Source of the DNA: Pseudomonadota bacterium
Lineage (GTDB): Bacteria; Pseudomonadota; Gammaproteobacteria; CALCKW01
Assembly: GCA_039196715.1 (NCBI GenBank)
Contig: JBCCUP010000004.1
Coordinates: forward strand, 57,290 to 121,289
DNA: 64,000 nt
Reading direction: 5' to 3'
Part shown: piece after piece, positions 45,949 through 54,319 of the stretch
How positions within the stretch are numbered: position 1 is the stretch's first letter
Layout: each line of letters starts with the position of its first letter
Notes under the pieces: generated by a model
Told to the model about the DNA's origin: nothing
What the model saw: the letters and a program-made list of their open reading frames with translations, nothing else
Database searches by the model: none
Program-made: the position numbers and the translations under genes

Positions 45949-46540
45949 TGTGTGTACCCCGGTCCGTCTGGTGCGGACGTGGTATCACCTATGCAATTTA
46001 CTTGCCATACTATTTCTTTTAATTTCAATCAGTTATAAACTTATTCTCATCAAAAACATGACGTTTTTCCGGCGGGACCTGTGGCGCGTCAAAAAACGCG
46101 ACACCGACGCCACCGTACGACAGCGGTCTGACATGAGCGCTATTGCATAGCACAGCGCGTCTGGTTTCGCCTGACGCCCTGGCTGTCGCGTCGCGCCCTG
46201 ACCGTGGGACCCGAACGGCGGCAAAAAGTTGACTGCCCTCGCTGCAGGACGGGGCATCGGCCGATCCGGCTTCTGCGACGGGCAAAAAAAAACCCGCACG
46301 GCATACGCTGTGCGGGCAACTGACTGTTCAGAGAAAGACAACACGTGTCTTGAAATTACAGATTGCAATCGACGTGCCAAGTTCCCTGAGTGGGCCAACC
46401 ATGGCCACTGTCGAGCGGCCGACACGGCAACACACGGCGTGGGTGTGCGACAGACGCACTGAGAAGGCGACGTGCGGGGTGTGGAGTTGTACGTGCGGAG
46501 ACAGCGGCGTGTGGACCGGCGGACCCACCGCGACGAAAGC
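45949..46540. other. 592-nt non-coding interval with an AT-rich block and a terminator
   Basis: No credible gene is seen on either strand. Positions 45990-46060 form an AT-rich block, exceptional in this GC-rich window, upstream of the GAF-GGDEF gene; it probably contains its promoter but no clear -35/-10 pair stands out. A strong terminator at 46284-46316 ends the minus-strand transcript coming from the DUF2802 gene, leaving a 3' untranslated stretch of about 220 nt in which a small RNA could lie. Confidence 0.6.
46284..46316 (-). terminator. Rho-independent terminator downstream of the DUF2802 gene
   Basis: On the minus strand CCCGCAC pairs with GTGCGGG around a 10-nt loop and is followed by nine T residues. 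It ends the transcript of the 46541-46966 gene and perhaps of the sigma/anti-sigma group upstream. Confidence 0.9.
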
Positions 46541-46966
46541 TCAGGCGGCGTCGCTGTTTTCGTGTATCCCGGGACGGTAGTGCAACTTGACCAGCAACTC
46601 GGCTTCACCGCGGCCCAGCGCGCACAGCGACATCAATGACTCGACAGACTCACCGCGCCTGGCAAGTTTGATTGCCTGGCTGATGCGCTCGTTGGAGTCT
46701 CCGGTCACCGGCGGTGAGACCAGCGGTGCGCGCCGACTGTCCTGCACCTGACCCAGTTCCCAGGCGAGGCGCTCAATCCGACGTGCCTGGTTCTGCATGA
46801 CCACTTCGCCCATCTGGACCTGCTCATTGAGTTCGGCGACACGCACACGCAGGTCGGCGACGAGCTGCTCGTGGATCCGGCGGTGTTGCCGCAACGCCAT
46901 GGCCATGGCGCATGCCGCCAGTGACAGGCAGAGCGCCGCGAGCAGCAGGATGTTGACGTCAACCAT
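46541..46966 (-). CDS. DUF2802 membrane-anchored protein
   Basis: Protein of 141 aa with an N-terminal membrane segment (residues 5-24) and a helical, probably coiled-coil, stretch (about 28-75). A C-terminal DUF2802 motif follows (RISQAIKLARRGESVESLMSLCALGRGEAELLVKLH). DUF2802 genes are often found at the end of flagellar/chemotaxis operons in gammaproteobacteria; the function is unknown. Here it follows a MotA-like gene by 83 nt, which fits a motility-related or envelope role. Confidence 0.8.
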   Translation of the reverse strand: MVDVNILLLAALCLSLAACAMAMALRQHRRIHEQLVADLRVRVAELNEQVQMGEVVMQNQARRIERLAWELGQVQDSRRAPLVSPPVTGDSNERISQAIKLARRGESVESLMSLCALGRGEAELLVKLHYRPGIHENSDAA

Positions 46967-47049
46967 TCAGGCGTTCTCCGGGCCAGAATGACACTGGAAG
47001 AGCAATAACCGCACCCGTGGCGGGCGACCGCACAAGCCGGGCGCCGTAC

Positions 47050-47799
47050 TCAGACCTCGATTGCGCAGCGGTCGCCGTAAAGCGCCACCCGAACACGTTG
47101 CGGGTGCGCGCGCTGCAACAGTGCGATCAGGCCCTTCATGCCGCGCGCCTGGTCGTGTCCACGCCGGACACCCCGCGCACGCAGCCGGGCCGCGAGCGGC
47201 CGGAACACCGTGCCACTGAGGACCACACCGAGGGACACCAAGAGGCCGAAGGCCAGTCCGCCCGCGGCCATCGCCGCAGTCGTGCCTTGCCCGAGCGCCG
47301 CCAGCACGAACAACGCCACACTGCCGGCCAACACGCCAGCGACCGAGGCGTTGGCCGCAATGGCATCAAACACGCGTGCGGATGCCAGTGCGGCGTCCTC
47401 GCCGGTGCGGATGCTCTGCTCCAGTGCGAGGCGCAGCGTGACAGGGCTGTCGTGCTTGTCGAGCAGGCCGAGGCTCTCGCGCGCAAACCGGTTACGGGCG
47501 CGCCGGCGGCGCTTCGCCACGTCGCCGAAATCGCCGCGTCGCGCGGCCGTCGCCCACTCCAGAATCTGGTCGAACAGGCGCCCACCTTCGTCGGAATGCC
47601 ACCGGTGTACCAGTGCGTGCCACAGCGCGCTCGCCGCGCGAACCGGGCCGACGCTCACGAGGGTCATCACCATCAGGCCAAGCGCGAGCGCACCCAGCAA
47701 CAGCGCCCACTCGGTCGGCGTGAACACGTCGAGCGCGACCGACGCTGACGCGAAGCCCAGCAAGCAGAGCCACACGGCAATTGCTCCCAGCCGATTCAT
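47050..47799 (-). CDS. Divergent MotA-like membrane protein
   Basis: Protein of 249 aa with four predicted membrane segments: a pair near residues 5-24 and 30-50 and a pair near 150-170 and 175-198. A basic cytoplasmic loop lies between (GGRLFDQILEWATAARRGDFGDV ... LRLALEQSIRTGEDAALASARVFDAIA). This is the layout of MotA/PomA stator subunits, including the short C-terminal MKGLIALLQRAHPQRVRVAL. The conserved Pro-Ala-x-Gly of TM3 is missing and no motB is nearby, so it may not be a working flagellar stator. It has a GGGAG site before its ATG. Confidence 0.5.
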   Translation of the reverse strand: MNRLGAIAVWLCLLGFASASVALDVFTPTEWALLLGALALGLMVMTLVSVGPVRAASALWHALVHRWHSDEGGRLFDQILEWATAARRGDFGDVAKRRRRARNRFARESLGLLDKHDSPVTLRLALEQSIRTGEDAALASARVFDAIAANASVAGVLAGSVALFVLAALGQGTTAAMAAGGLAFGLLVSLGVVLSGTVFRPLAARLRARGVRRGHDQARGMKGLIALLQRAHPQRVRVALYGDRCAIEV

Positions 47800-47894
47800 T
47801 TCACACTCCCGGTCTCATGGCGTGCCGAAACACGTTCATTCACACGATCGAGTGTAGCAGCGGCTGCAGGTTTGGCACCGCGCCCGCGGCGGGC

Positions 47895-48731
47895 TCAGTT
47901 GGTGCTGGCGTTGAACCCGGCCAGCGTGTGCGTCAGCGAGGGGGACAGGCTGCCGCCCACGGGCTCCGAGGTGATCAGCAGGCCGGTGTACTGACGGATG
48001 CGCACGGGCGCGACCAGGTCGACCGATTGCAATGAACGGGTGGCGCTCAGCATTGCAGCAGGCACGTGCCGACGGGCCCGGTCGCCGTCGACCAGCCACA
48101 CCTGAGCCTGGCGATCAGGTGGCACCGTCATGCCCTGCGTGTTGATCTCCAACCGACCGCGTTGCAGCGCGTCGTCCCAGACCACCCGACCGGCCTCCTC
48201 CCCGGTCAGCACAAGCGTGACCGGTTGTGGCTCACCCTGCGGGCGCGCCGTGCCGAACCACTGTTGTACGACGGTGCTTTCCTGCAAGGCGCGGCTGACG
48301 TCAGGGTACAGCCAGACGCCGGCGCCAGCGAGGGCAACCAGCAGCACCAGAACCCAGGGCCATGCACTGCCCTCACGCGTTTCTGTCGCACCGAGTGAAC
48401 GCTCGGCCGCGTAGCGCTCGACGTCAACAGCCCCGTCGTCCCAAACGGCCACGGTCGAATCGAGGCGCTCGTCGGCTGACACGCTCAGGCCAACCGACTC
48501 GGACAGGGCGATCCACCCCTCGCGCACCTCCGGGGGCGGTTCCGACCCCGCCCCATCGAGCACCAGGTCTGCGGCGCCGAGTGCTTCCCAATAGAACCGG
48601 GTGTTGACCTGCGGGTAGCGCTCCGACAACCGCTGGCAGGCGACGGATTCGTCGAGGGACAAACCGCCCTCGAGCGCATCGCTGCACATCAATTCGTGCA
48701 GTTTCGCCAGCTCTTCGGTGTCCGAGCTCAC
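47895..48731 (-). CDS. RskA-like anti-sigma factor
   Basis: Predicted single-pass inner-membrane anti-sigma factor of 278 aa. A cytoplasmic helical N-terminus (ELAKLHELMCSDALEGGLS ... ACQRLSERYPQVNTRFYWEALG) is followed by a membrane segment at about 123-141. The periplasmic domain resembles the RskA C-terminal domain (QAQVWLVDGDRARRHVPAAMLS ... GLLITSEPVGGS). Its ATG overlaps the stop of the sigma-factor gene, the usual coupled arrangement. The inducing signal is unknown. Confidence 0.75.
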   Translation of the reverse strand: MSSDTEELAKLHELMCSDALEGGLSLDESVACQRLSERYPQVNTRFYWEALGAADLVLDGAGSEPPPEVREGWIALSESVGLSVSADERLDSTVAVWDDGAVDVERYAAERSLGATETREGSAWPWVLVLLVALAGAGVWLYPDVSRALQESTVVQQWFGTARPQGEPQPVTLVLTGEEAGRVVWDDALQRGRLEINTQGMTVPPDRQAQVWLVDGDRARRHVPAAMLSATRSLQSVDLVAPVRIRQYTGLLITSEPVGGSLSPSLTHTLAGFNASTN

Positions 48732-49276
48732 AGCGTCGCGCCCTCCTCGGCCGAGGGTGCGGTCTTGCCGGTGGACATCTCTCCGCGCAACACCTGCAGG
48801 CCCTGTCGCACACTGCGACGCACTGCGGTCACGGCCATCCCGGTCCGGTCGGCGATCGCCTCGACGCTGAGGCCGTGCAGGACAGCGAGTTCGACCACCC
48901 GTTTCTGGTCGTTCGGCAAGGCAATCATCGCGCGGCTCACGGCCACGAGCTCCGGGACCTGGCGGACGCAGTCCGCGACGGTGGTTGCGCCGGATTTGAC
49001 ACGCGTGCCGGTCGCCGTCGCCCCGTTGGCCGCGAGCTGACGCCGCGTGACCGCCGCGACCGTGACGACTTCGGGGACGTCCTCGCGCACCAGCGATGCC
49101 GCGTTGTCGAAGAGTTCGCGAAAGACCTGAAAGCTCACGTGCCGGGCGGCATCATCGCCAAGGTGACGGCAGAGCAGCGACCAGACCAGGGGCCCGTAGC
49201 GGTCCACCAGCGGCCGGACAGCGCGGATGTCGCCGCGCGCGATGGCCGGAAGCAGCGGGGGATGCGAATCAATCAC
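48728..49276 (-). CDS. ECF-like RNA polymerase sigma factor
   Basis: Protein of 182 aa with weak but recognisable sigma regions. Region 2 lies around AVRPLVDRYGPLVWSLLCRHLGDDAARHVSFQVFRELF. Region 4 is LPNDQKRVVELAVLHGLSVEAIADRTGMAVTAVRRSVRQGLQVLRG with a clear helix-turn-helix. The linker is longer than usual. The start is a GTG at 49276. The overlapping anti-sigma gene supports the call. It is divergent from a pilin-like gene. Confidence 0.75.
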   Translation of the reverse strand: MIDSHPPLLPAIARGDIRAVRPLVDRYGPLVWSLLCRHLGDDAARHVSFQVFRELFDNAASLVREDVPEVVTVAAVTRRQLAANGATATGTRVKSGATTVADCVRQVPELVAVSRAMIALPNDQKRVVELAVLHGLSVEAIADRTGMAVTAVRRSVRQGLQVLRGEMSTGKTAPSAEEGATL

Positions 49277-49469
49277 GCCAGGGGGGTTCCAACGGGTGGC
49301 CCGGTTATCCCGTCACGGTACCAAACTTGACAGAAACGAGACAAGCGCTCGACGCACTCAGCCACCACAACCGGCTGACACGCGCGCGGGCAACGGCGCA
49401 GGACTGTTCAATGTTTTCGCCGCGCCTGCCGATAACCCCATCGATACCCCTGTTCTGGCCGCGAAACTC

Positions 49470-49979
49470 ATGCGAAAACAAACGACCGGCTTCACGCTGC
49501 TCGAGTTGTTGGTCACGCTGATCATCATAGGTGCATTGGCGGGTATCGCAGTGCCGAGCTACAAGGACTACGTCCGCGACGCCAAGGTCTCGGAGGCAGC
49601 AAAGAACCTGCGCGACATGAGCGTGGGCATCCTGACCGAGCTCAACATCAACGGCGCCCCACCCGACGAGATCCACGGTGTGCCCTTGCAAGGCGGAACC
49701 GGGTTGAGCAACACCGGCGACGGTGCGGTCGAAGGCTACCGTTTCGACGGTGGCGGCACCCAGTACTGGCTGGTCGCTCGGCTATCGACTGACGTGGTCG
49801 AAAACGCCGGCAGCGTGTTTGCGCGGGAGATCCACGCGGGTTTCACGCGCCGCCCGGACGGCGAGTGGGTCAGCTTTTGCGGTACCTGGCGGGTTGGCTG
49901 GTCCATCGACGTGGGCTACCTCCCCTCCGGTTGCAACGACGAGAACGTCGAGGCCCTGCTCGCCGCTGCACGGAGCTAG
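49470..49979 (+). CDS. Type IV pilin-like protein
   Basis: Prepilin of 169 aa. The type III signal has a short basic leader MRKQTTG, cleavage before F, and Glu at +5 (FTLLELLVTLIIIGALAGIAVPSY), giving the N-methylated hydrophobic helix. Two C-terminal cysteines (SFCGTWR and PSGCNDE) could form the pilin D-loop disulfide. It may be a minor pilin or pseudopilin; no pilus assembly genes are nearby. It is divergent from the sigma-factor gene, which could regulate it. Confidence 0.88.
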   Translation: MRKQTTGFTLLELLVTLIIIGALAGIAVPSYKDYVRDAKVSEAAKNLRDMSVGILTELNINGAPPDEIHGVPLQGGTGLSNTGDGAVEGYRFDGGGTQYWLVARLSTDVVENAGSVFAREIHAGFTRRPDGEWVSFCGTWRVGWSIDVGYLPSGCNDENVEALLAAARS

Positions 49980-50028
49980 TGGCGCACGGACAGTGGCGCA
50001 CGGCCAGTGGCGCGCGCCCAGCGGCGCG
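49978..50028. repeat. 14-bp tandem repeats between convergent genes
   Basis: Three full units of AGTGGCGCACGGCC-like sequence (49978-49991, 49992-50005, 50006-50019) and a 9-bp partial fourth lie directly after the pilin gene. They start within its stop codon and end just before the M48 gene's stop. The unit is not a multiple of three and is not coding. Confidence 0.85.
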
Positions 50029-50041
50029 TCGCAACCGCGGC

Positions 50042-51241
50042 TCAGTCGAGTTCGGGCACACCGCAGAGGAACTGGTCGACCAAGCCGGCGTCGACTTCGA
50101 GGTCGCGCGCGAGCCCACCGAGCACCGCCCGCTCGGCCTCGCTGGCGACCCCGTCGGAACACGCCACCGTCGCCAGGTCGCGCAACACTTGCAGCCGCCG
50201 ACCGACACCAACCGCCTCCCGAACATCCTGTACCCGGCCCGGCAGCTCCGCTTCCAGGCGGCCGAGGTTGAGCGAATCGGAGTAGCTGTCGCTGCCGAAA
50301 AACCGTTCGAACACGGCAATCTCGTCGGCGGTGATCTGCCCGTCCGCGCTGGCCACCGCCAGCGCACCAGCGAACAACAGGCGTCGCATGCTCTCGTCGC
50401 CTTGCGTGCGCCCGTCGAGGTAGCTGGGCTCCATCAACCCCATCAGGGCCTGTACGCCCGCGTCGAGGTCGTCGAGTGAGCGCCCACCTGGCACGACGAG
50501 CTCGGACTCGTGGAACAGTTTGAGCGCGCGCACCCGCAACGGACTGAACGGGTGGGTCATGAACCAGTCGCCGGTCGGCGCGCCCGCCCCGGGCTCGGCG
50601 TCCTCGAGCTGCATGTCGTCGACCTGTGCCATGAAGGCGTCGAGGTCGAAATCGACGAGCGAGCCGGTCAGACCGGAGGCGAGCTTGAACAGCGCGCTGG
50701 ACACACCAGTGAGGTCCTGGGCGCAGTGCGCCCCGGCGCGATCGGCCGAAATTTCCGCGTGCCGAGACCAGGCGGTGAGCTGCAGCGCGAGCTTCGGGTC
50801 TGGACGGCTCTGACCGCGCATCAAGTAGCCAATGGGAATGTCGTGGTGGCCGTAGAGGTAGTGGCCCAGCTCGTGCCCCATGACGAACTTGAACTCGGTG
50901 TCGTTGAATCCCTCGAGCAGGCTGGAACTGAACATGATGAACAGCCGGCCGTCCTCAGGCTTGACGCACATCGCATTGAATTGCGGGCTGGCAAACACGT
51001 AGAGCTCCACCGGGATGTCGACCCCGAGCGCTTCAATGCACGCATCGGACGTCTTGTGCATCGCCGGCGCCATGGACCGGCTCATGCGCACGGACGTCGC
51101 CAGCAGCCGCCGGCGTGTGCCCATCGGACCCTCGGCCTCCTGCCGCTCGATCATGTCGTTGACGCGCTTGACGGGCCGTTGCTGCAACAGGTCCTCGGCC
51201 ATCCGTCGGTCCTGACGGGAGCGTATATCGTGTGCTGACAT
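50042..51241 (-). CDS. M48 family metalloprotease with TerB-like C-terminal domain
   Basis: Zinc metalloprotease of 399 aa without a signal peptide or membrane segment, so probably cytoplasmic. The zinc motif HELGH is at residues 123-127 and the third ligand E163 lies in AEISADRAG. The C-terminal part (about 285-395, SMRRLLFAGALAVASADGQITADEIAVFERFFG ... RDLATVACSDGVASEAERAVLGGLA) resembles TerB-type tellurite-resistance/co-chaperone domains. The combination suggests regulated proteolysis in stress. The substrate is unknown. It is adjacent to sbcC on the same strand. Confidence 0.82.
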   Translation of the reverse strand: MSAHDIRSRQDRRMAEDLLQQRPVKRVNDMIERQEAEGPMGTRRRLLATSVRMSRSMAPAMHKTSDACIEALGVDIPVELYVFASPQFNAMCVKPEDGRLFIMFSSSLLEGFNDTEFKFVMGHELGHYLYGHHDIPIGYLMRGQSRPDPKLALQLTAWSRHAEISADRAGAHCAQDLTGVSSALFKLASGLTGSLVDFDLDAFMAQVDDMQLEDAEPGAGAPTGDWFMTHPFSPLRVRALKLFHESELVVPGGRSLDDLDAGVQALMGLMEPSYLDGRTQGDESMRRLLFAGALAVASADGQITADEIAVFERFFGSDSYSDSLNLGRLEAELPGRVQDVREAVGVGRRLQVLRDLATVACSDGVASEAERAVLGGLARDLEVDAGLVDQFLCGVPELD

Positions 51242-51258
51242 CGAGACTGTCCTCTGCG

Positions 51259-54200
51259 TTAGGTCACGGCGCGAGCGCCTGGATTGACGGTGAGTGTAGC
51301 GTGGCTGCCGCTGGCACAGGCACGCACAGCCAGTTTGGCCTGGATTTGCTCGCGCAGTTCCGGCACGTGGGAAATCACCCCGATCAGCCTGCCGCTGGAC
51401 TGCAGATCGACCAGCGCCGACACCGCGAGGTCCAGCGCCTCGGGATCGAGTGACCCGAAACCCTCGTCGATGAACAGCGTGTCGAGTCGAATGCCGCCGG
51501 CGTGCGCCTGCACGACGTCCGAGAGTCCGAGCGCGAGCGCGAGCGCCGCGAGGAAACTCTCGCCACCCGACAGCGTGTCTGCCTGGCGCCGTCGCCCCGT
51601 GTGCGCGTCGTCGACGTCCAGGTCGAGGCCGGCTTGCCGTCCTCCGTGGGTTACGCCTTCACGCCGCACCAGGCGGTAGCGGCCCCGCGTCATGCGCAAC
51701 AGCCGCTCATCGGCTGCGATCAGCACATCGTCCAGCAACACCGAGAGCACGAAGGACTGGAGGTTCAGGCGCAACGCATTCTGCCCGTTTGCCGCCTGGC
51801 TCAGCCTGCCGAGCACACGGTACCGGGACGTGACCGCTTCACGCTCGGACCGCAGCTTGGCCACGGTCTTGTCGGCCTGGTCGAGTTGCGCCAGCCGAGC
51901 CTGCACGGTTGCCAGCCGCGCGGCGCACGAATCGAACTCTTGCCGTGCGCTATCGACACGGCGTTGCAGGCGCTCGAGCGCCGGCGCCGGGCGCCCGTCG
52001 ACAAGCGTGCGCAGCGCGCCCCGCTCGGCCTCCAGGTCGCGCAGCTGCTGTTCAAAGGCCAGCGATTCCGCGTGCAGCGCGTCTCGGCTGTCGAGCTTGC
52101 CGAGCGCCACGCGGAAGTCGTTCACCTCGGCAAAGGGACTGGCACTGAGCGCATGCAGCCAACTGGCCTCGTGCGACGCGCAGTCATGCTCGCGACGCAT
52201 CCGCAGCGCCCGCAGGCTGTCGTGTCGGGCCGCTGCCTCGGCCAGACGCAGACCGGCGGTCTCGAGCGCCTGTTGCGCGCGAACGGACGCCGCTTCGATG
52301 GCCTCGCGCTCGGCGTTCACGGCCACAAGCCGCGCGAGGACCGCTGCACGCTCAGGGACAGCGTCGCCAAACGCCGCGACCAACTGCCGTTGTTGCTGCT
52401 GCGCTGCCGCAAGGACTTGCAACACCTGTCGGTGACGTTCATCGGCCGCACGCCGTGTGTCGCCAATCGCAACCAGCGCGTGTTCGGTCGACACCACGGC
52501 AGCGCGAGCCGTGTCCAGACCGGACGCCACCGTGCGCAGCTCGACCAGCTCGGTCTCGAGCGACCGCTGCGCGGTGTCATCGACACCCGCGGTGAGCACA
52601 TCGAGGCCACGCTGCTGCTCGACCAGCGCGTCGATACGACTTTCGATGGCGCGGGTGTCGTGCACCGCATCGCGGTGGTTGACCGTGGCGTCCCGCTCGT
52701 TGCGGTGCAAGGCGTCGAGGTCGACCAGCGCGGGGTCGAGCAGCTCGCGCTGTGCGCCGGCCGGCTCGGGGTGGTCGCGGCTGCCACACACCGGGCACGG
52801 CGACTGTGGCGTCAGCGACGCGGCCAGTTCGAGCGCGTGCTGGGTCGCCGAAACGCGCTCACCCTGCTCGCGCAAGGCGGCCGCGCGCTCGAGCAGTTGC
52901 GCGGCCGTGCTCGCCTGCTGTCGCGCGCGGTCGAGTTCGCCGCGCTGGCGCTCAATGGCCTCACCTATCGACGCACGTTGCGCACGCGCCGCGGCCATCC
53001 GCGTCCATGAGTCCAACTGATTTCGCAGCTCCGGCACCCGGAGGGCGGCGCGCTCGGCCACGAGCACTGTGTCGCGCTGCGCTTGCAACGCCTCCACCAG
53101 CGCGGCGTGTTCCGTGTCGGCCAGGGTGCGCGCCCGTTCCGCGTCGACCACCTCGACGGCCGCGCGTTGCACATCGGCAGTGGCAGATTCAAGCGCCTCG
53201 AGTTGCGGCAACAGGCCCGCCATGCGCTGCGCTTCGGCAACCAGCCCGTCACGGCGCTCGTGGTCACGCTGCGCACCCGATGCCTGCGCCTCGGCCTCGG
53301 CCCGTGTGGCCTGGCTGCGCGCCAGCGCCGCGCTCTGCGCCTGTTCGTCTCGCGTGACGACGTCGAGGTCGGCGATCGCCTGTTGCCACGCCTGCCAGGT
53401 GGGCTGCAACGCGTCGACGGCCTCCAGTTCAACCAGCACGGCCTCGCGCTTCCGGTGCGCCGGCAACGCCAGCTGCGCCGTCCGGTGCGCGTCGTCGGCG
53501 ACGCGCAGCGCCGCGTGCGCCGCAGCGAGACGTTCGGCGTCCGCCAACGCCTCGACCGCGGTGTGCAGAGCGGCCTCTGCCGCATGCCGCCGTTCACGCT
53601 GCGCGCCCGCCTCGAGCCGGGTCTCGGTGATCAGCGCATCAATGTCGCTTTCGGGCGGGAGTCCGATACTCTGCCAGGCCGCATCGAGCCGTATGCCGAT
53701 GTCTCGATCGCGGCCTGCAAGCTCGCCACTGAGCCGTTTGAGCCGTTCGGCCACGTCCGAGTAGAGCGCGGTGCCGAAGAGGTTCTGCAGAATCGCCTGG
53801 CGGTCCTTCGATTCCGCCGTGAGCAAGCGCCGGAACTGCCCCTGGGGCAACACCATGACTTGCCGAAACTGCTCGACGGTCAAGCCGGTGAGCTGTGTGA
53901 TCGCGGCGTTTGCATCGCCGACCTTGCGCGCGACCAGCACCGTTTCATCCGGGCCGTCCAACCGACAGAGTTCTGCAGTGGGTGCCTGCCGTGTGACACC
54001 GGTGCCGCGTTGACGCGGGCGCTCCTGCTCCGGCACTCGGCGAATGCGGTAGCGTGCGTCGCCCAACGCGAAGACCAGTTCCACCTCGGTCAGCACATCA
54101 GCCTGAGCGAAGTCGGAGCGCATCCGCCGCGCGTCGCGTTCCCCTCCGGTCGAGCGGTCGTAGAGCGCGTAGCAGATGGCATCGAGGATGGTGGTCTTGC

Positions 54201-54318
54201 CCGCCCCGGTGGTCCCCTCGATCAGAAACAGCGCAGCCGACCCCAGGCGCTCGAAATCGATCAGCTGCGGCTCGGCAAACGGCCCGAACGCGGTCATCCG
54301 CAGTTGCAGCGGCCGCAC
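51259..54318 (-). CDS. sbcC: Exonuclease SbcC
   Basis: ATPase subunit of the SbcCD nuclease, which opens hairpins and processes DNA ends. Walker A GTTGAGKTTILDAICYALYD is near the N-terminus. Long coiled coils flank a zinc hook CPVCGS near the middle. The signature LSGGESFLAALALALGL and Walker B LFIDEGFGSLDPEALDLA close the ATPase. The length of 1019 aa fits. It starts 1 nt after the sbcD stop. Confidence 0.95.
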   Translation of the reverse strand: MRPLQLRMTAFGPFAEPQLIDFERLGSAALFLIEGTTGAGKTTILDAICYALYDRSTGGERDARRMRSDFAQADVLTEVELVFALGDARYRIRRVPEQERPRQRGTGVTRQAPTAELCRLDGPDETVLVARKVGDANAAITQLTGLTVEQFRQVMVLPQGQFRRLLTAESKDRQAILQNLFGTALYSDVAERLKRLSGELAGRDRDIGIRLDAAWQSIGLPPESDIDALITETRLEAGAQRERRHAAEAALHTAVEALADAERLAAAHAALRVADDAHRTAQLALPAHRKREAVLVELEAVDALQPTWQAWQQAIADLDVVTRDEQAQSAALARSQATRAEAEAQASGAQRDHERRDGLVAEAQRMAGLLPQLEALESATADVQRAAVEVVDAERARTLADTEHAALVEALQAQRDTVLVAERAALRVPELRNQLDSWTRMAAARAQRASIGEAIERQRGELDRARQQASTAAQLLERAAALREQGERVSATQHALELAASLTPQSPCPVCGSRDHPEPAGAQRELLDPALVDLDALHRNERDATVNHRDAVHDTRAIESRIDALVEQQRGLDVLTAGVDDTAQRSLETELVELRTVASGLDTARAAVVSTEHALVAIGDTRRAADERHRQVLQVLAAAQQQQRQLVAAFGDAVPERAAVLARLVAVNAEREAIEAASVRAQQALETAGLRLAEAAARHDSLRALRMRREHDCASHEASWLHALSASPFAEVNDFRVALGKLDSRDALHAESLAFEQQLRDLEAERGALRTLVDGRPAPALERLQRRVDSARQEFDSCAARLATVQARLAQLDQADKTVAKLRSEREAVTSRYRVLGRLSQAANGQNALRLNLQSFVLSVLLDDVLIAADERLLRMTRGRYRLVRREGVTHGGRQAGLDLDVDDAHTGRRRQADTLSGGESFLAALALALGLSDVVQAHAGGIRLDTLFIDEGFGSLDPEALDLAVSALVDLQSSGRLIGVISHVPELREQIQAKLAVRACASGSHATLTVNPGARAVT

Positions 54319-54319
54319 C

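Noticed and set aside
46028..46050. Fur box upstream of the GAF-GGDEF gene
   Set aside because: Only one half resembles the consensus; the second half does not match.
49327..49332. TTGACA as the -35 of the pilin promoter
   Set aside because: No acceptable -10 lies 16-18 bp downstream, so the hexamer alone is not enough.
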